Of a DNA stretch of 64,000 nt, positions 42,985-53,164 are shown piece by piece (the first letter of the stretch is position 1; every line of letters starts with the position of its first letter). The position numbers and the translations under genes were made by a program. Under the pieces are notes generated by a model. It was not told the DNA's origin, made no database searches, and was given only the letters and a program-made list of their open reading frames with translations. Source of the stretch: a bacterium D16-51 (GTDB lineage: Bacteria; Bacillota; Clostridia; Lachnospirales; Lachnospiraceae); NCBI GenBank assembly GCA_003612285.1, contig RAYE01000012.1, positions 41,061 through 105,060 of the forward strand, read 5' to 3'.

Positions 42985-43866
42985 ATGCACCGATTTTTAC
43001 GCGCAATAGGCTTTAGCAATATTAAATCCCGCCAGGAACTGGAACCAATCCTTGGCAAGATTATGGACCAGCCTGATAAAAAGAAAAAAATACAGGTTAC
43101 GCCAAATTGCATTTACACCGAATTTGCCATGGAATTCGGCTCACAAATTGGCATTACCCTCCGTGGAGAATATGACGAGAAAGGCTTTTTTTACATGGAA
43201 CATTATTTTCCATATTGCGAAAGCCGTTTGATTACATCCTCAGAAGATATCACTGTAAACAAACGTGTCGACACAAATGCCTTTACCGGAATGTGCGATG
43301 ATTTACGGCTTGGGATTTCCATGATTTTTTATTTGCAGAATGCCGTAGACTATTTAGGACTCCACTCAGAGGACAACCTTCCTCACAAGGCAAAACTTAC
43401 CCTGTCTGGCCTTTCTTTGAATGGGAGGGTGCTGCTTGGCGTCTATCACGATACATATACGCAAAAACAGCGCAATATACGTTACCAACGAAGAAACCGC
43501 CTGATTGCCAGGGCAAAAAATGGCGACCAGAACGCAATTGACGACCTTACACTGGAAGACATTGATATTTCTGCCAAAATACACAGCCGCATCCAGGAAG
43601 AGGATTTATATTCCCTTGTAGAAACCAGCTTTATCCCATACGGCTCAGAATCCGACCATTACTCCATCCTGGGCACTATCGTAAACTGGTCTGTTATTAC
43701 AAATACTTATACGAAGGAAGAAGTCTGCCTGATGCTCTTAAACTGCAACGATATCCTGATTACCGTATGCATTAACAAGCTGGATTTATTGGGCGAGCCT
43801 ATGATTGGCCGCCGCTTTAAGGGGGTAATCTGGATGCAGGGGCATGCTGACTTCCAAAAATTATAA
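42985..43866 (+). CDS. DUF3881 family protein
   Basis: The protein has 293 residues from the ATG at 42985 (MHRFLRAIGFSNIKS), with AAGGAACATT upstream. A frame start at 42961 has no ribosome site. The family is found mainly in Lachnospiraceae-type Clostridia. Recognisable blocks are YTEFAMEFGSQIGITLRGEY, YFPYCESRLITSSEDITV and YSILGTIVNWSVITN. No membrane segment or catalytic motif is seen. The function is unknown. Confidence 0.75.
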   Translation: MHRFLRAIGFSNIKSRQELEPILGKIMDQPDKKKKIQVTPNCIYTEFAMEFGSQIGITLRGEYDEKGFFYMEHYFPYCESRLITSSEDITVNKRVDTNAFTGMCDDLRLGISMIFYLQNAVDYLGLHSEDNLPHKAKLTLSGLSLNGRVLLGVYHDTYTQKQRNIRYQRRNRLIARAKNGDQNAIDDLTLEDIDISAKIHSRIQEEDLYSLVETSFIPYGSESDHYSILGTIVNWSVITNTYTKEEVCLMLLNCNDILITVCINKLDLLGEPMIGRRFKGVIWMQGHADFQKL

Positions 43867-43867
43867 A

Positions 43868-43990
43868 AAAGGGCACCGCCAGCACTGGTGCCCTAGCAAG
43901 AATTGCTCCGCAATTCTTGTCAATGTACCACTACGATTACAGCAATTTCCTATGATATAAAAAAGGCACCGCCTGCGTTGGTGCCTTCTA
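43868..43990. terminator. Three stem-loops between convergent genes
   Basis: GGGCACC/GGTGCCC (43871-43893), CAAGAATTGC-TCC-GCAATTCTTG (43897-43919) and AAGGCACC/GGTGCCTT (43963-43987). The last is followed on the minus strand by TTTTTTATATCATAGGAAATT, the conserved motif also seen at 18727. It serves the DUF3881 gene on one side and the PBP gene on the other. Confidence 0.75.
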
Positions 43991-43995
43991 TCATT

Positions 43996-46539
43996 TTAGT
44001 GCTGCAAATCACAGATTTCTGTCCCTATATTCTGTTCTACCGTATTTAAATAGTCATCCGTCCTTGCCACTTCCTCCTTTTTTAACAGCACTTTATAAAA
44101 ACGTTCTTCTTCCGGGCATAGTTCTGATGCAAGCATCCCGCTTTCTTTGCAGAAAGCATATTTCACATGGCAGTTACAGTTCATTTTGGGTTCTGTCCCC
44201 TTCACAAAATACTCTTTTACAATACCACCGCCTATTGCTTCATCACACAGCCCCTGCACGGCACGGTTTCCGCATTTACTGCAAATCCAGGTGGAAAGGA
44301 CTCCGTCCGGCATACGGAAATTTCCCTTTGTCTTTTTTTCTTTCTTATGGATTCGTTCCATAATTTCTTTCCAGATAGCAATATGGCTTTCAGAGCGTTC
44401 CTGGCTGGTATTCTCATCCCTTCCAACCCAGATTCCGGCAGTATAAAACGGCGTAAAGCCTTCAAACCAGTAATCCGTACTTTCCTCTGTATATCCAACA
44501 TTCCCGGCCTGTGACAGGTTCTTAATACTGTCAAACTGCGCTGCCTGCCCCGTCCCTCCTTTCACCGCGTCTTTCATTGCATCTGTCAGGAGCCAGGCGG
44601 TACTTTCCTTTAAAATTCTTTTTGCCTTCCTTTCATTTTCCAAAAGGACATTTCCATCACGGTCAATTATCTTTGTATAAAAAGCAGGCTTCCTATATAC
44701 CCCGCGCGCGGCAATCGCTGCATAAGCAGCCGTAAGCTCCAGGTTCGTAACACCTTCATTCAGCTCACCCAATGCAAGCTGTAACTGCAAATCCGTATAT
44801 ACCTGCCCATCTTCACTTTTCTTCTGCTCAATAATCGTAGTTAAGGAAAACTTTTTTAAAAATTCATATCCTGTCTGTACTGAAACTTTTTCCAATGTCT
44901 TCACAGCAGGCACATTTTCAGAACCTGTAATTGCCGTACGCAATGTCATCAGTCCATGATATGGGCTTCCCTCCCATTTCCTGACTTGTGTGTTTGTTCC
45001 GGGATAAAAATATGCCGTATCATCCTCTACATTCCCCAGCGTAATGCCTGCTGTATCCAAAGCCGGCGCATAGGTTGACAACATGGCAAGGGACGAGCCT
45101 GGCTGGCGTTTTAACTCCATTGCACGGTTTACATCCGTGTTCGCCTCTTTTTGCCCACGTCCGCCGACAATTGCCTTAATTTGCCCGGTAGCCTGCTCTA
45201 TCAGCACAAAAGAAGCCTGCGGCTGTTTAATTAACTGTACCTTTTCAGCAATTACTTCGCTTCCATTTTTTAATATAGCCTTTTTAAATCCCCTGATATA
45301 TTTCTGTGGTTTTCCTGTTTTCTTAAAATAGAGGGAAATCTCTTTTCCCTTTTTCTCATAATAATAGTTTTTTACATCTATTTCACTGTACTCCCTTTTG
45401 TCGCCTCCCTGGCTGACAGCAAGATAATAGGACAAATAGGAACGTGCTGTCTGCGGATAATATTGGTCTGAATTTATCACTTCATCACAAATCTCCTGCA
45501 AAGACGAATCCTGGCAGGAAAAAATCTTTAAGCCGCCATGATACAGCACATTATACGCTTCCGTCTGGGAATACCCCAGCTTTTCTTTTAAATCCTGGAT
45601 TACCTGGGTTTTTACAGCATCTGCATAATAAGAGTCTGTATTTTTTACCCCATATGCTTTTATGCTGGCAACATTCTGAACCCGCAGGTAAACGTCATCC
45701 CCCAACGCATCTTCATACTCTTCTTCTGAAATATATTTTGCCTCCAGCATCGCTTTTAGAACTTCTTTTCTCCTCCGGGAGTTATTCTCCTGCTGCGAAA
45801 CCGGGCTGTATTTTTCAGGATCAGAAACAATTGCCGCAAGAACAGCTGCCTCTGATACATTCATATCCGCAACATCCTTGTCAAAATACCTTATGGCGGC
45901 AGCCTGCACCCCCATAATATCCTGCCCCATATTTACCGTATTTAGATAATATTCTAAAATCTGGTCCTTATCCAGATCCTCTTCCAGTTCAATCGCCAGA
46001 TACTGTTCCTGGATTTCCCTTGTACAGCGGCCAAGGAATGTTGAATTATCATTCCCGCTCAAAATCTGGTTCTGGATAAGCTGCTGTGTAATTGTTTTAT
46101 TTTTTAACTTCTCACTTTCCCCCATCACACCAGAATAGACAGCCTGGAGGATTCCAAGCATATCTACTCCATGATGCTCATAAAAACGCCTGTCTTCCGC
46201 TGAAATAAATGCACGCTGCACAATTTCAGGAATCTGGTCAACCGAAGCATATTCATATGCCAAATCCTGCGCGGCGAGTACCTGGATTACATTTCCGCGG
46301 CTGTCATAAATTTCACTTGGCTGCCCTGCCGTCATAATGTCAATCTCTTCTGCTCCCGGGGCGCTGTCAACAACCCCGCGGACCGCCCCTGCCAATCCAA
46401 AGATAAACAGCAAAAGAAGCGTAATTGCCCCGATACCGGAGCAATACGCTATCCAACCTCTGATTCGGTACTTCATTTTTCCCGATTTTGATATTATTTT
46501 CTCTTGCTTTTTTTTAATTTCCTGCTGGCTATAATTCAT
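43996..46539 (-). CDS. Class A penicillin-binding protein with a degenerate transpeptidase site
   Basis: The 847-residue protein has a cytoplasmic tail, one membrane helix (about 33-55), then a GT51 glycosyltransferase domain with its catalytic Glu in ISAEDRRFYEHHGVD and KTITQQLIQNQIL. The transpeptidase-like domain has lost key residues. The expected SxxK reads RQPGSSLAMLSTYAPAL (Lys to Ala), and the expected KTG reads SQAGNVGYTEE. The SxN-type SENVPAVKTL remains. The protein may polymerise glycan strands without cross-linking them, or act as a scaffold. A Cys-rich tail (ICSKCGNR, CNCH) ends it. Codon checks on the DNA confirm GCC for Ala and AATGTT for Asn-Val. Confidence 0.85.
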   Translation of the reverse strand: MNYSQQEIKKKQEKIISKSGKMKYRIRGWIAYCSGIGAITLLLLFIFGLAGAVRGVVDSAPGAEEIDIMTAGQPSEIYDSRGNVIQVLAAQDLAYEYASVDQIPEIVQRAFISAEDRRFYEHHGVDMLGILQAVYSGVMGESEKLKNKTITQQLIQNQILSGNDNSTFLGRCTREIQEQYLAIELEEDLDKDQILEYYLNTVNMGQDIMGVQAAAIRYFDKDVADMNVSEAAVLAAIVSDPEKYSPVSQQENNSRRRKEVLKAMLEAKYISEEEYEDALGDDVYLRVQNVASIKAYGVKNTDSYYADAVKTQVIQDLKEKLGYSQTEAYNVLYHGGLKIFSCQDSSLQEICDEVINSDQYYPQTARSYLSYYLAVSQGGDKREYSEIDVKNYYYEKKGKEISLYFKKTGKPQKYIRGFKKAILKNGSEVIAEKVQLIKQPQASFVLIEQATGQIKAIVGGRGQKEANTDVNRAMELKRQPGSSLAMLSTYAPALDTAGITLGNVEDDTAYFYPGTNTQVRKWEGSPYHGLMTLRTAITGSENVPAVKTLEKVSVQTGYEFLKKFSLTTIIEQKKSEDGQVYTDLQLQLALGELNEGVTNLELTAAYAAIAARGVYRKPAFYTKIIDRDGNVLLENERKAKRILKESTAWLLTDAMKDAVKGGTGQAAQFDSIKNLSQAGNVGYTEESTDYWFEGFTPFYTAGIWVGRDENTSQERSESHIAIWKEIMERIHKKEKKTKGNFRMPDGVLSTWICSKCGNRAVQGLCDEAIGGGIVKEYFVKGTEPKMNCNCHVKYAFCKESGMLASELCPEEERFYKVLLKKEEVARTDDYLNTVEQNIGTEICDLQH

Positions 46540-46576
46540 CTTTCTCCAACCTAGAGCATGTTTGCATAAAGTTTCT

Positions 46577-46615
46577 AAGGAACTGACTTATTTATTTAAT
46601 TTCTTTACAGTTCCT
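46577..46615. repeat. AGGAACTG palindrome at the 3' end of purA
   Basis: AGGAACTGACTTATTTA and TCTTTACAGTTCCT are inverted ends related to the repeat at 12768-12802. The purA stop codon overlaps the right end. It may serve as a terminator, although no T-tract is evident. Confidence 0.45.
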
Positions 46616-47891
46616 AACGATAAATAATGTCGCTCCTCTTCGGGCCATTTGATACCATAGTAACTGGTACGCCAATCTCCTTTTCAATAAATTCAATATA
46701 TTTCCTGCAGTTTTCCGGAAGCTGGCTGTATTCCCTGATTCCACCAATATCACAATTCCATCCTGGAAGCACTTCCAGAACCGGTTTTGCCTTTGCAAGT
46801 TTCGCTGTAACCGGAAACTCCTTTTCTACTTTGCCATCAATTTCATATCCTGTACATACCGGAATCTCTTTCAGGTAATCAAGGCAGTCTACAGCAGTAA
46901 GGACAACGTCTGTAGCGCCCTGAATCTGGCAGCCATAACGGCTTGCAACCGTGTCAAACCATCCCATACGGCGCGGACGGCCTGTTGTAGCGCCGTACTC
47001 CCCGCTGTCGCCGCCATGTTTCCGAAGTTCATCTGCTTCCTTTTCATCCAAAATCTCACTGACAAATTCCCCTGCGCCAACTGCACTGGAATAAGCCTTT
47101 ACTACCGTCACAATCCTTTTGATTTCATACGGTGGAATCCCTGCGCCGATCGCACCATATGCTGCTAATGTAGAAGAAGATGTAACCATTGGGTAAATTC
47201 CATGATCCGGGTCTTTTAAAGAACCAAGCTGCCCTTCCAGCAGTATATTTTTCCCATCAGCAATTGCTTTCCGTAAATAAGCGGAAACATCGCATACATA
47301 TGGGGCAACCATGTCCCGGTACTCATGCAGCGTATTTAAAAGTATCCCAACTTCCAGCTCTTTCTTATGGTACAGATGCTTTAAGATTACATTTTTCTGC
47401 GCGCAGATACTCTCTACCTTATCCCCTAAAATATCGTCGTTAAACAACTCGGATACCTGGATGCCTATTTTGGCATATTTATCTGAATAGAATGGAGCAA
47501 TTCCTGATTTTGTTGAACCAAAAGATTTTTTGCCAAGGCGCTCTTCCTCATACTTGTCAAATGCCACATGATACGGCATCAGAATCTGTGCCCTGTCAGA
47601 AACAAGTACTTTCGGCTTTGGCACGCCCCGCTCCACTAATGATTTAATCTCATCACAAAGATATGGGATATTTAATGCAACGCCATTTCCAATAACGCTT
47701 ACTGTATGGTCATAAAATACCCCCGACGGCAGCAGGTGCAACGCAAATTTCCCATAATCATTGATAATTGTATGGCCTGCATTGCTTCCTCCCTGAAAAC
47801 GTACCACGATATCGGACTTTTCTCCAAGCATGTCCGTTATCTTGCCCTTTCCTTCATCTCCCCAGTTCGCTCCAACGATAGCTGTTACCAT
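46614..47891 (-). CDS. purA: Adenylosuccinate synthetase
   Basis: The 425-residue GTP-dependent enzyme joins IMP and aspartate. Motifs are GANWGDEGKGKITDMLGE, VRFQGGSNAGHTI, GSTKSGIAPFYSDKYAK and GATTGRPRRMGWFD. I chose the ATG at 47891 (MVTAIVGANWG) because GGAGGAATGGATT precedes it. Upstream codons to 47984 do not fit the family. purB, purF and purC lie upstream in the same direction. Confidence 0.95.
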   Translation of the reverse strand: MVTAIVGANWGDEGKGKITDMLGEKSDIVVRFQGGSNAGHTIINDYGKFALHLLPSGVFYDHTVSVIGNGVALNIPYLCDEIKSLVERGVPKPKVLVSDRAQILMPYHVAFDKYEEERLGKKSFGSTKSGIAPFYSDKYAKIGIQVSELFNDDILGDKVESICAQKNVILKHLYHKKELEVGILLNTLHEYRDMVAPYVCDVSAYLRKAIADGKNILLEGQLGSLKDPDHGIYPMVTSSSTLAAYGAIGAGIPPYEIKRIVTVVKAYSSAVGAGEFVSEILDEKEADELRKHGGDSGEYGATTGRPRRMGWFDTVASRYGCQIQGATDVVLTAVDCLDYLKEIPVCTGYEIDGKVEKEFPVTAKLAKAKPVLEVLPGWNCDIGGIREYSQLPENCRKYIEFIEKEIGVPVTMVSNGPKRSDIIYR

Positions 47892-48009
47892 AATCCATTC
47901 CTCCATTCCGGCGCAATTCCTGCAGCCTAATCCCATGCAATAAACCATTGCACAAAGATAACTTTTTCCATCAGGGACTGCCAATCAACAGCCCCTTAAC
48001 AAGTATAAC

Positions 48010-49200
48010 CTAATCTGCCATTCTGTCAATGGTTATTGAACGTTCCCTTGCCAAATCATGGTATGTATCCCCTACCCTTACTAACGGTTTTGACAATTCC
48101 TCCGTGTTCATCATCACAACAGTTCCTGTCTCACCCGTGCTCAAACAGACCTTTGTATTTAGCAGAGACTGCACTACCGTAGAAAGGAACGGCCAGAAAA
48201 ACTCTGCATCATATTTAAAACGCCCATCCCCCTCAAACATACGGATTACTTCAAATGGGCAGATTGCCTTCCTGTAAGGGCGGTCTGACGTCATCGCATC
48301 ATATGTATCTGCTACTGCTATAATCCTTGCAAACTGGCTAATCTGATCCATGCGGTAACCTCCCGGATATCCGCTTCCGTCACACCTCTCATGATGGCGC
48401 ATCGCCGCTTCTGCAATACGCGGATCCAGTTTCATCCCCTGCAGTATATTATTGCCGTGTAAGACATGCGTCTTTACCACATTCATCTCCGGCAGGGTTA
48501 AACGCTCTTTTTTCTGTAATATATCATCAGGAATCATCATTTTTCCAATATCACAAAGAAGTCCGGCAAGCGTAAGCGCCTCCAGATCCTCCTCTGACAT
48601 CTTCGGCATTACAAGGCGCCCAATCACATTGGACAAAAGCGCCACATTCATGCTGTGGACATAGGTTACATCATCATATCCTTTCATGCACTGCAGCATA
48701 TCCAGAATATGCAGGCTGTTACGGCTTTTTGACACAACATCCTGTACATTTTCCAGAATTGCCTCGCTGTCGATCTCTTCATTTTTCATTACAGCACGGC
48801 TAAAAGATTCCTTCATATGGTCTACTGTCTTTGTAAACGATTCGGTAAACTCCTGATATTCTTTTGTCTCCCTGACCGCATCATAATGGCTTTTTTCTGA
48901 TACGTCCATTTCCAGGCGAGGTTCTTTTGGTGCAAAATCCACTTCCAGATTCTCTGCTGGTTTTTCAATAATCTCTATCCTTCCCTCTTCAGAGACATGT
49001 TCCCCTATTAAAGGCGTTACGCCATCTTCCCCAACCTTAATACGGATTGCAAAGACAGAATGTTCCTTTAACGCCGCAATAATATCCTCTGTTAAAATCG
49101 TCCCTTCTGTAAATAAAAGCTGTCCATCCGATGTATGCACATCTTCTGACGCAATCATATCAACAACAAGGCGTGCCGTTAAAACTCTTTTTCCAGCCAT
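48010..49200 (-). CDS. HD-GYP domain protein with altered HD motif
   Basis: The protein has 396 residues. An N-terminal region of about 150 residues contains a RNase E/barrel-like fold (VVDMIASEDVHTSDGQLLF, EGTILTEDIIAALKE). The HD-GYP domain follows: HSMNVALLSNVIG, LAGLLCDIGKMMIP, HVLHGNNIL, MRHHERCDGSGYPGG and ADTYDAMTSDRPYR. Family members normally have LLHDIGK; here the metal-binding His is Cys (TGT). Metal binding, and so cyclic-di-GMP hydrolysis, may be changed or lost. GGAGGTATT precedes the ATG. It is inserted between purB and purA. Confidence 0.85.
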   Translation of the reverse strand: MAGKRVLTARLVVDMIASEDVHTSDGQLLFTEGTILTEDIIAALKEHSVFAIRIKVGEDGVTPLIGEHVSEEGRIEIIEKPAENLEVDFAPKEPRLEMDVSEKSHYDAVRETKEYQEFTESFTKTVDHMKESFSRAVMKNEEIDSEAILENVQDVVSKSRNSLHILDMLQCMKGYDDVTYVHSMNVALLSNVIGRLVMPKMSEEDLEALTLAGLLCDIGKMMIPDDILQKKERLTLPEMNVVKTHVLHGNNILQGMKLDPRIAEAAMRHHERCDGSGYPGGYRMDQISQFARIIAVADTYDAMTSDRPYRKAICPFEVIRMFEGDGRFKYDAEFFWPFLSTVVQSLLNTKVCLSTGETGTVVMMNTEELSKPLVRVGDTYHDLARERSITIDRMAD

Positions 49201-49237
49201 AATACCTCCATCCCGCTAATCTTTTGCATTAGACTAA

Positions 49238-50692
49238 TTATACATTGATTTCTGCCTTCATCCCAAGGATTTCCTGGTTGGCATCTAAAACAGGCTGTAC
49301 CACCTCTTCCACAAACTCTTTTACCTGGGAAGCAGCACGTCCAATATATCTGCCAGGCTCCATTGCAGCATTTAATTCTTCAATTTCCAAAGGAAATTCA
49401 CTATCTGCTGCAATCAGCTCCAATAAATTATTTTCCCTGCCATGCTCTTTCACATTCTTGCCAGCCTCCATCGAAAGTGTACGGATTTTCTCATGGAGTT
49501 CCTGCCGGTTCCCGCCAGCCTTTACTGCGTCCATCATAATATTTTCTGTTGCCATAAACGGCAGTTCAGACATCAGCCTCTTTTCAATTACCTTTTCATA
49601 GACAACAAGGCCGTCTACTACGTTTAACAGCAGATCCAAAATGCCGTCTGCTGCCAGAAAACCTTCTGGAATGCTGATTCTTTTATTTGCCGAATCATCC
49701 AGGGTTCGTTCAAACCACTGGCATGCCGAAGTAAACATGCCATTTGTGACGTCCGACATAACATAACGCGAAAGGGATGCGATTCTCTCACTGCGCATCG
49801 GATTCCTTTTATAAGCCATTGCAGACGAACCAATCTGGTTCTTTTCAAACGGCTCCTCAATCTCTTTTAAATGCTGCAAAAGACGGATATCATTCGAAAA
49901 TTTATGGGCGCTTGCCGCAATCCCCGCCAGCACATTTAATACACGTGTATCCAGCTTTCGGGAATATGTCTGCCCTGACACAGGAAAGCAGGAATCAAAC
50001 CCCATCTTCTCGGCAATCAGGCTGTCAAGCTGCTTTACCTTTTCTTCATCCCCATCAAACAGTTCCATAAAGCTTGCCTGCGTCCCCGTTGTTCCCTTTG
50101 AACCAAGAAGCTTCATCGTGGAAAGAACATATTCCGTATCTTCCAAATCCATTAAAAACTCCTGCAGCCAAAGCGATGCGCGCTTCCCTACTGTTGTAGG
50201 CTGCGCCGGCTGGAAATGGGTAAATGCAAGGGTCGGAAGTTCCCTGTATTTCATAGCGAACTTTGAGAGTTCATCAATCACATTAACCAGCTTTGTACGG
50301 ATAAGCTGCAATGCCTCTGTCATTACAATAACGTCTGTATTATCCCCTACATAGCAGGAAGTCGCCCCCAGATGGATAATTCCAGCCGCCTTTGGGCACT
50401 GCTGCCCATAGGCATACACATGGGACATCACATCATGGCGTACCTTTTTTTCCCGCTCCTTTGCCACCTCATAATTAATATCTTCTGCATGGCTTTTGAG
50501 TTCCTCAATCTGTTCCTTTGTAACAGCCGGACCGCCCTGTTCATTTTTAAGCCCCAGCTCATTTTCCGCCTCTGCCAATGCAATCCAAAGACGCCTCCAA
50601 GTTTTAAACTTCTTGTCAGGCGAAAAAATGTACTGCATCTCCCTGCTGGCATAACGCTCAGAAAGAGGGCTTGTATACCTGTCATTGCTCAT
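49238..50692 (-). CDS. purB: Adenylosuccinate lyase
   Basis: The 484-residue enzyme of the fumarase/aspartase fold cleaves adenylosuccinate and SAICAR. The signature loop is [32 protein letters not shown] and [19 protein letters not shown] carry catalytic His residues. It lies 16 bases after purF in the same direction. GGAGGAAAAAGAG is the ribosome site. Confidence 0.95.
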   Translation of the reverse strand: MSNDRYTSPLSERYASREMQYIFSPDKKFKTWRRLWIALAEAENELGLKNEQGGPAVTKEQIEELKSHAEDINYEVAKEREKKVRHDVMSHVYAYGQQCPKAAGIIHLGATSCYVGDNTDVIVMTEALQLIRTKLVNVIDELSKFAMKYRELPTLAFTHFQPAQPTTVGKRASLWLQEFLMDLEDTEYVLSTMKLLGSKGTTGTQASFMELFDGDEEKVKQLDSLIAEKMGFDSCFPVSGQTYSRKLDTRVLNVLAGIAASAHKFSNDIRLLQHLKEIEEPFEKNQIGSSAMAYKRNPMRSERIASLSRYVMSDVTNGMFTSACQWFERTLDDSANKRISIPEGFLAADGILDLLLNVVDGLVVYEKVIEKRLMSELPFMATENIMMDAVKAGGNRQELHEKIRTLSMEAGKNVKEHGRENNLLELIAADSEFPLEIEELNAAMEPGRYIGRAASQVKEFVEEVVQPVLDANQEILGMKAEINV

Positions 50693-50708
50693 TTTACTCT
50701 TTTTCCTC

Positions 50709-52136
50709 CTATTTTTCGTAATCTCCCCGGATATCCACCTCAGGCGGCTCTACCGGATAGTCTCCGGAAAAACACGCATGGCAGTATCCATAGTCTCCCT
50801 CAATCAGTTCATTTAACCTGTCAAGCTCAAGGTAGCCCAAAGAATCCGCGCCTACTATTTTCGCAATTTCATCTACAGAATGATTGTAGGCAATTAACTG
50901 GCTGCTGGAAGGGACGTCCGTCCCAAAATAGCAGGGATAACGGAATGGCGGGGAACTGATGCGTACATGTACCTCTGTCGCCCCTGCATCTTTCAGCATT
51001 TTGACAATACGCGCGCTTGTCGTCCCGCGTACAATGGAGTCATCTACCATGACCACCCTTTTTCCTTTTACTACTTCCTTTAATACATTCAGCTTTACCA
51101 TAACGCTGGATTCCCTTGCCGACTGCTTCGGTTTAATAAACGTCCGGCCGACATAGCTGTTTTTCACAAAAGCCGTCCCATAAGGGATGCCTGACTCCAG
51201 CGAAAATCCCATTGCCGCCGCATTGCCGGACTCTGGAACCCCGACGACAATATCCGCATCCGCAGGATATGTCTGTGCCAGGATACGTCCTGCCGTAATT
51301 CTGGAACTGTGTACACAGATGCCGTCAAAATAGCTGTCCGGCCTGGAAAAATAAATATATTCAAAAATACACCTTGCCGGCTTATCAATCGCCATGCTCT
51401 TATCCGATTCAATGCCGTTTGCAGTAATTGTCACAATCTCCCCCGGTTCCACATCCCTGACAAAATCTGCTCCAATCGTATCTAATGCGCAAGTCTCTGA
51501 CGCCAGGATATATGCATTATCCCTTTTTCCAATACAGAGCGGATGGAATCCGTGCGGGTCTCTTGCCCCAATCAGCTTCCTCGGACTGGCAACTACCAGA
51601 GAATATGCCCCTAAAAGCTTTTTCATAGCATTTTTTACAGCATCTTCCGCCGTCCCTGTCTTTAGACGCTCCCTTGCAACAAGATACGCAATCACCTCTG
51701 AATCAATTGTCGTCTGGAAAATTGCGCCGCTCATCTCAAGCTCTTCCCTTAGCTTAACTGCATTTACAAGATTTCCATTATGCGCTACCAGAAGCGTCCC
51801 CTTAATATAATTTAACACCAGGGGCTGTATATTTTCTGCAATACTTGCCCCTGCAGTAGAATACCGGACATGGCCAACCCCGATATCCCCCTTCATCTTT
51901 TCAAGGCTTTCTGAGTCAAATACTTCATCTACAAGTCCCATTCCCTTACAGGTATTCGCATTCCTTTTCGGGCCGTCTGTCCTGCTGACTGCAATCCCAC
52001 AGCTTTCCTGCCCTCTGTGCTGCAGGGAAAATAATCCATAATAAATAGATGGCGCCACGTCATTCCCATCTAAATCAAACATCCCGAATACGCCGCATTC
52101 TTCCTTAAGCTTTGAATCCTCTGCCTCCCTGTTCAT
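50709..52136 (-). CDS. purF: Amidophosphoribosyltransferase
   Basis: This enzyme of about 475 residues catalyses the first committed step of purine synthesis. A short propeptide ([13 protein letters not shown]) precedes the catalytic Cys of ECGVFGMFD, which is freed by cleavage. The glutaminase motifs [19 protein letters not shown] and the PRPP-binding loop [18 protein letters not shown] are present. Cysteines near the C-terminus ([19 protein letters not shown]) fit the Fe-S type of Bacillus. I chose the ATG at 52136 behind GGAGGCAGAA. Confidence 0.94.
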   Translation of the reverse strand: MNREAEDSKLKEECGVFGMFDLDGNDVAPSIYYGLFSLQHRGQESCGIAVSRTDGPKRNANTCKGMGLVDEVFDSESLEKMKGDIGVGHVRYSTAGASIAENIQPLVLNYIKGTLLVAHNGNLVNAVKLREELEMSGAIFQTTIDSEVIAYLVARERLKTGTAEDAVKNAMKKLLGAYSLVVASPRKLIGARDPHGFHPLCIGKRDNAYILASETCALDTIGADFVRDVEPGEIVTITANGIESDKSMAIDKPARCIFEYIYFSRPDSYFDGICVHSSRITAGRILAQTYPADADIVVGVPESGNAAAMGFSLESGIPYGTAFVKNSYVGRTFIKPKQSARESSVMVKLNVLKEVVKGKRVVMVDDSIVRGTTSARIVKMLKDAGATEVHVRISSPPFRYPCYFGTDVPSSSQLIAYNHSVDEIAKIVGADSLGYLELDRLNELIEGDYGYCHACFSGDYPVEPPEVDIRGDYEK

Positions 52137-52225
52137 TTCTGCCTCCATCACGTTTCCTGTATTCTCCTGCTAAATCATTCTGCCCTGCCGAAAAAGGGCA
52201 GGCGTTACTGCTTGCCCTTTTTACT

Positions 52226-52939
52226 TTATTTTATTAGGCCAATTCTCTTTGCCACTTCCTGATAAGCATCCTCTACGCCGCCAAGATCCCTGCGGAAACG
52301 GTCCTTATCAAGCTTTTCATGTGTCTTCTTATCCCAGAAGCGGCATGTATCCGGTGAAATCTCGTCCGCCAGGATAATTGTCCCATCGCTTGTCTTGCCA
52401 AATTCTATTTTAAAATCTATCAGGTCTATGCCGCACTCGTCAAAAAACTTCTTTAAGAAGTCATTTACCATAAACGCATATTTCGTAATGATATCAATAT
52501 CTTCCCTGGTTGCCGCGCCAATTGCAATTGCAAAATAATCATTAATCAGCGGATCTCCCAGCGCGTCGTCCTTATAACTGAACTCCAGCGTCGGGCAGAG
52601 AAGCTGAAACCCTTCCTCTATGCCAAGCCTTTTTGAAAAACTACCGGCTGCCACATTACGCACAATTACCTCTAATGGCACAATCTTAACCCTCTTTACG
52701 GCTGTTTCCCTGTCGCTTAACTCCTCTACATAATGAGTCGGGACTCCTGCTTCTTCAAGCTTCTGAAACAGATAATTTGTCATACGGTTATTAATCACGC
52801 CTTTTCCAACAATTGTCCCTTTTTTCTCTCCGTTAAATGCTGTTGCATCGTCTTTATAATCAACGATAACCACATCCTTGTCCTCTGTTTCAAATACCTT
52901 CTTGGCTTTTCCTTCATATACCATATCCAGTTTTTCCAT
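52226..52939 (-). CDS. purC: Phosphoribosylaminoimidazole-succinocarboxamide synthase
   Basis: The 237-residue enzyme makes SAICAR from CAIR and aspartate with ATP. Motifs are [57 protein letters not shown] and [14 protein letters not shown]. The ATG at 52939 follows GGAGGGTAAAA. It is the first gene of the purC-purF-purB run, 90 bases before purF. Confidence 0.95.
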   Translation of the reverse strand: MEKLDMVYEGKAKKVFETEDKDVVIVDYKDDATAFNGEKKGTIVGKGVINNRMTNYLFQKLEEAGVPTHYVEELSDRETAVKRVKIVPLEVIVRNVAAGSFSKRLGIEEGFQLLCPTLEFSYKDDALGDPLINDYFAIAIGAATREDIDIITKYAFMVNDFLKKFFDECGIDLIDFKIEFGKTSDGTIILADEISPDTCRFWDKKTHEKLDKDRFRRDLGGVEDAYQEVAKRIGLIK

Positions 52940-52954
52940 TTTTACCCTCCTCAT

Positions 52955-53160
52955 TATGTGGGATCTGCCCTGCCCAGAGTATTTCTTAAGCCATTCTTCC
53001 GGAATGCCCAGGTGTTATCCCCAAATTAATTACATTTTATCATTATTTCTGCACATGCACTTTGTGCATATTAAGTTGCGAAGCAACTTATTGATAAGTC
53101 TGTTAGGACTTATTTTATCACAATTTACATTATAACAATTTCCATAAAAATCGCAAGTAT
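52955..53160 (-). other. Leader region of purC with several stem-loops
   Basis: On the minus strand GATAAAATAAGTCC/GGACTTAT..ATC-type, AAGTTGC-TTC-GCAACTT and TGCACAAAGTGCA form three consecutive hairpins (about 53052-53122). A G-rich stretch follows before the purC ribosome site. They may end the GH3 transcript or regulate purC. I do not recognise a purine or PRPP riboswitch in it. Confidence 0.4.
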
Positions 53161-53164
53161 TCTT

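Noticed and set aside
52955..53160. Purine or PRPP riboswitch before purC
   Set aside because: Hairpins are present but I could not find the conserved core of a known purine or PRPP riboswitch.
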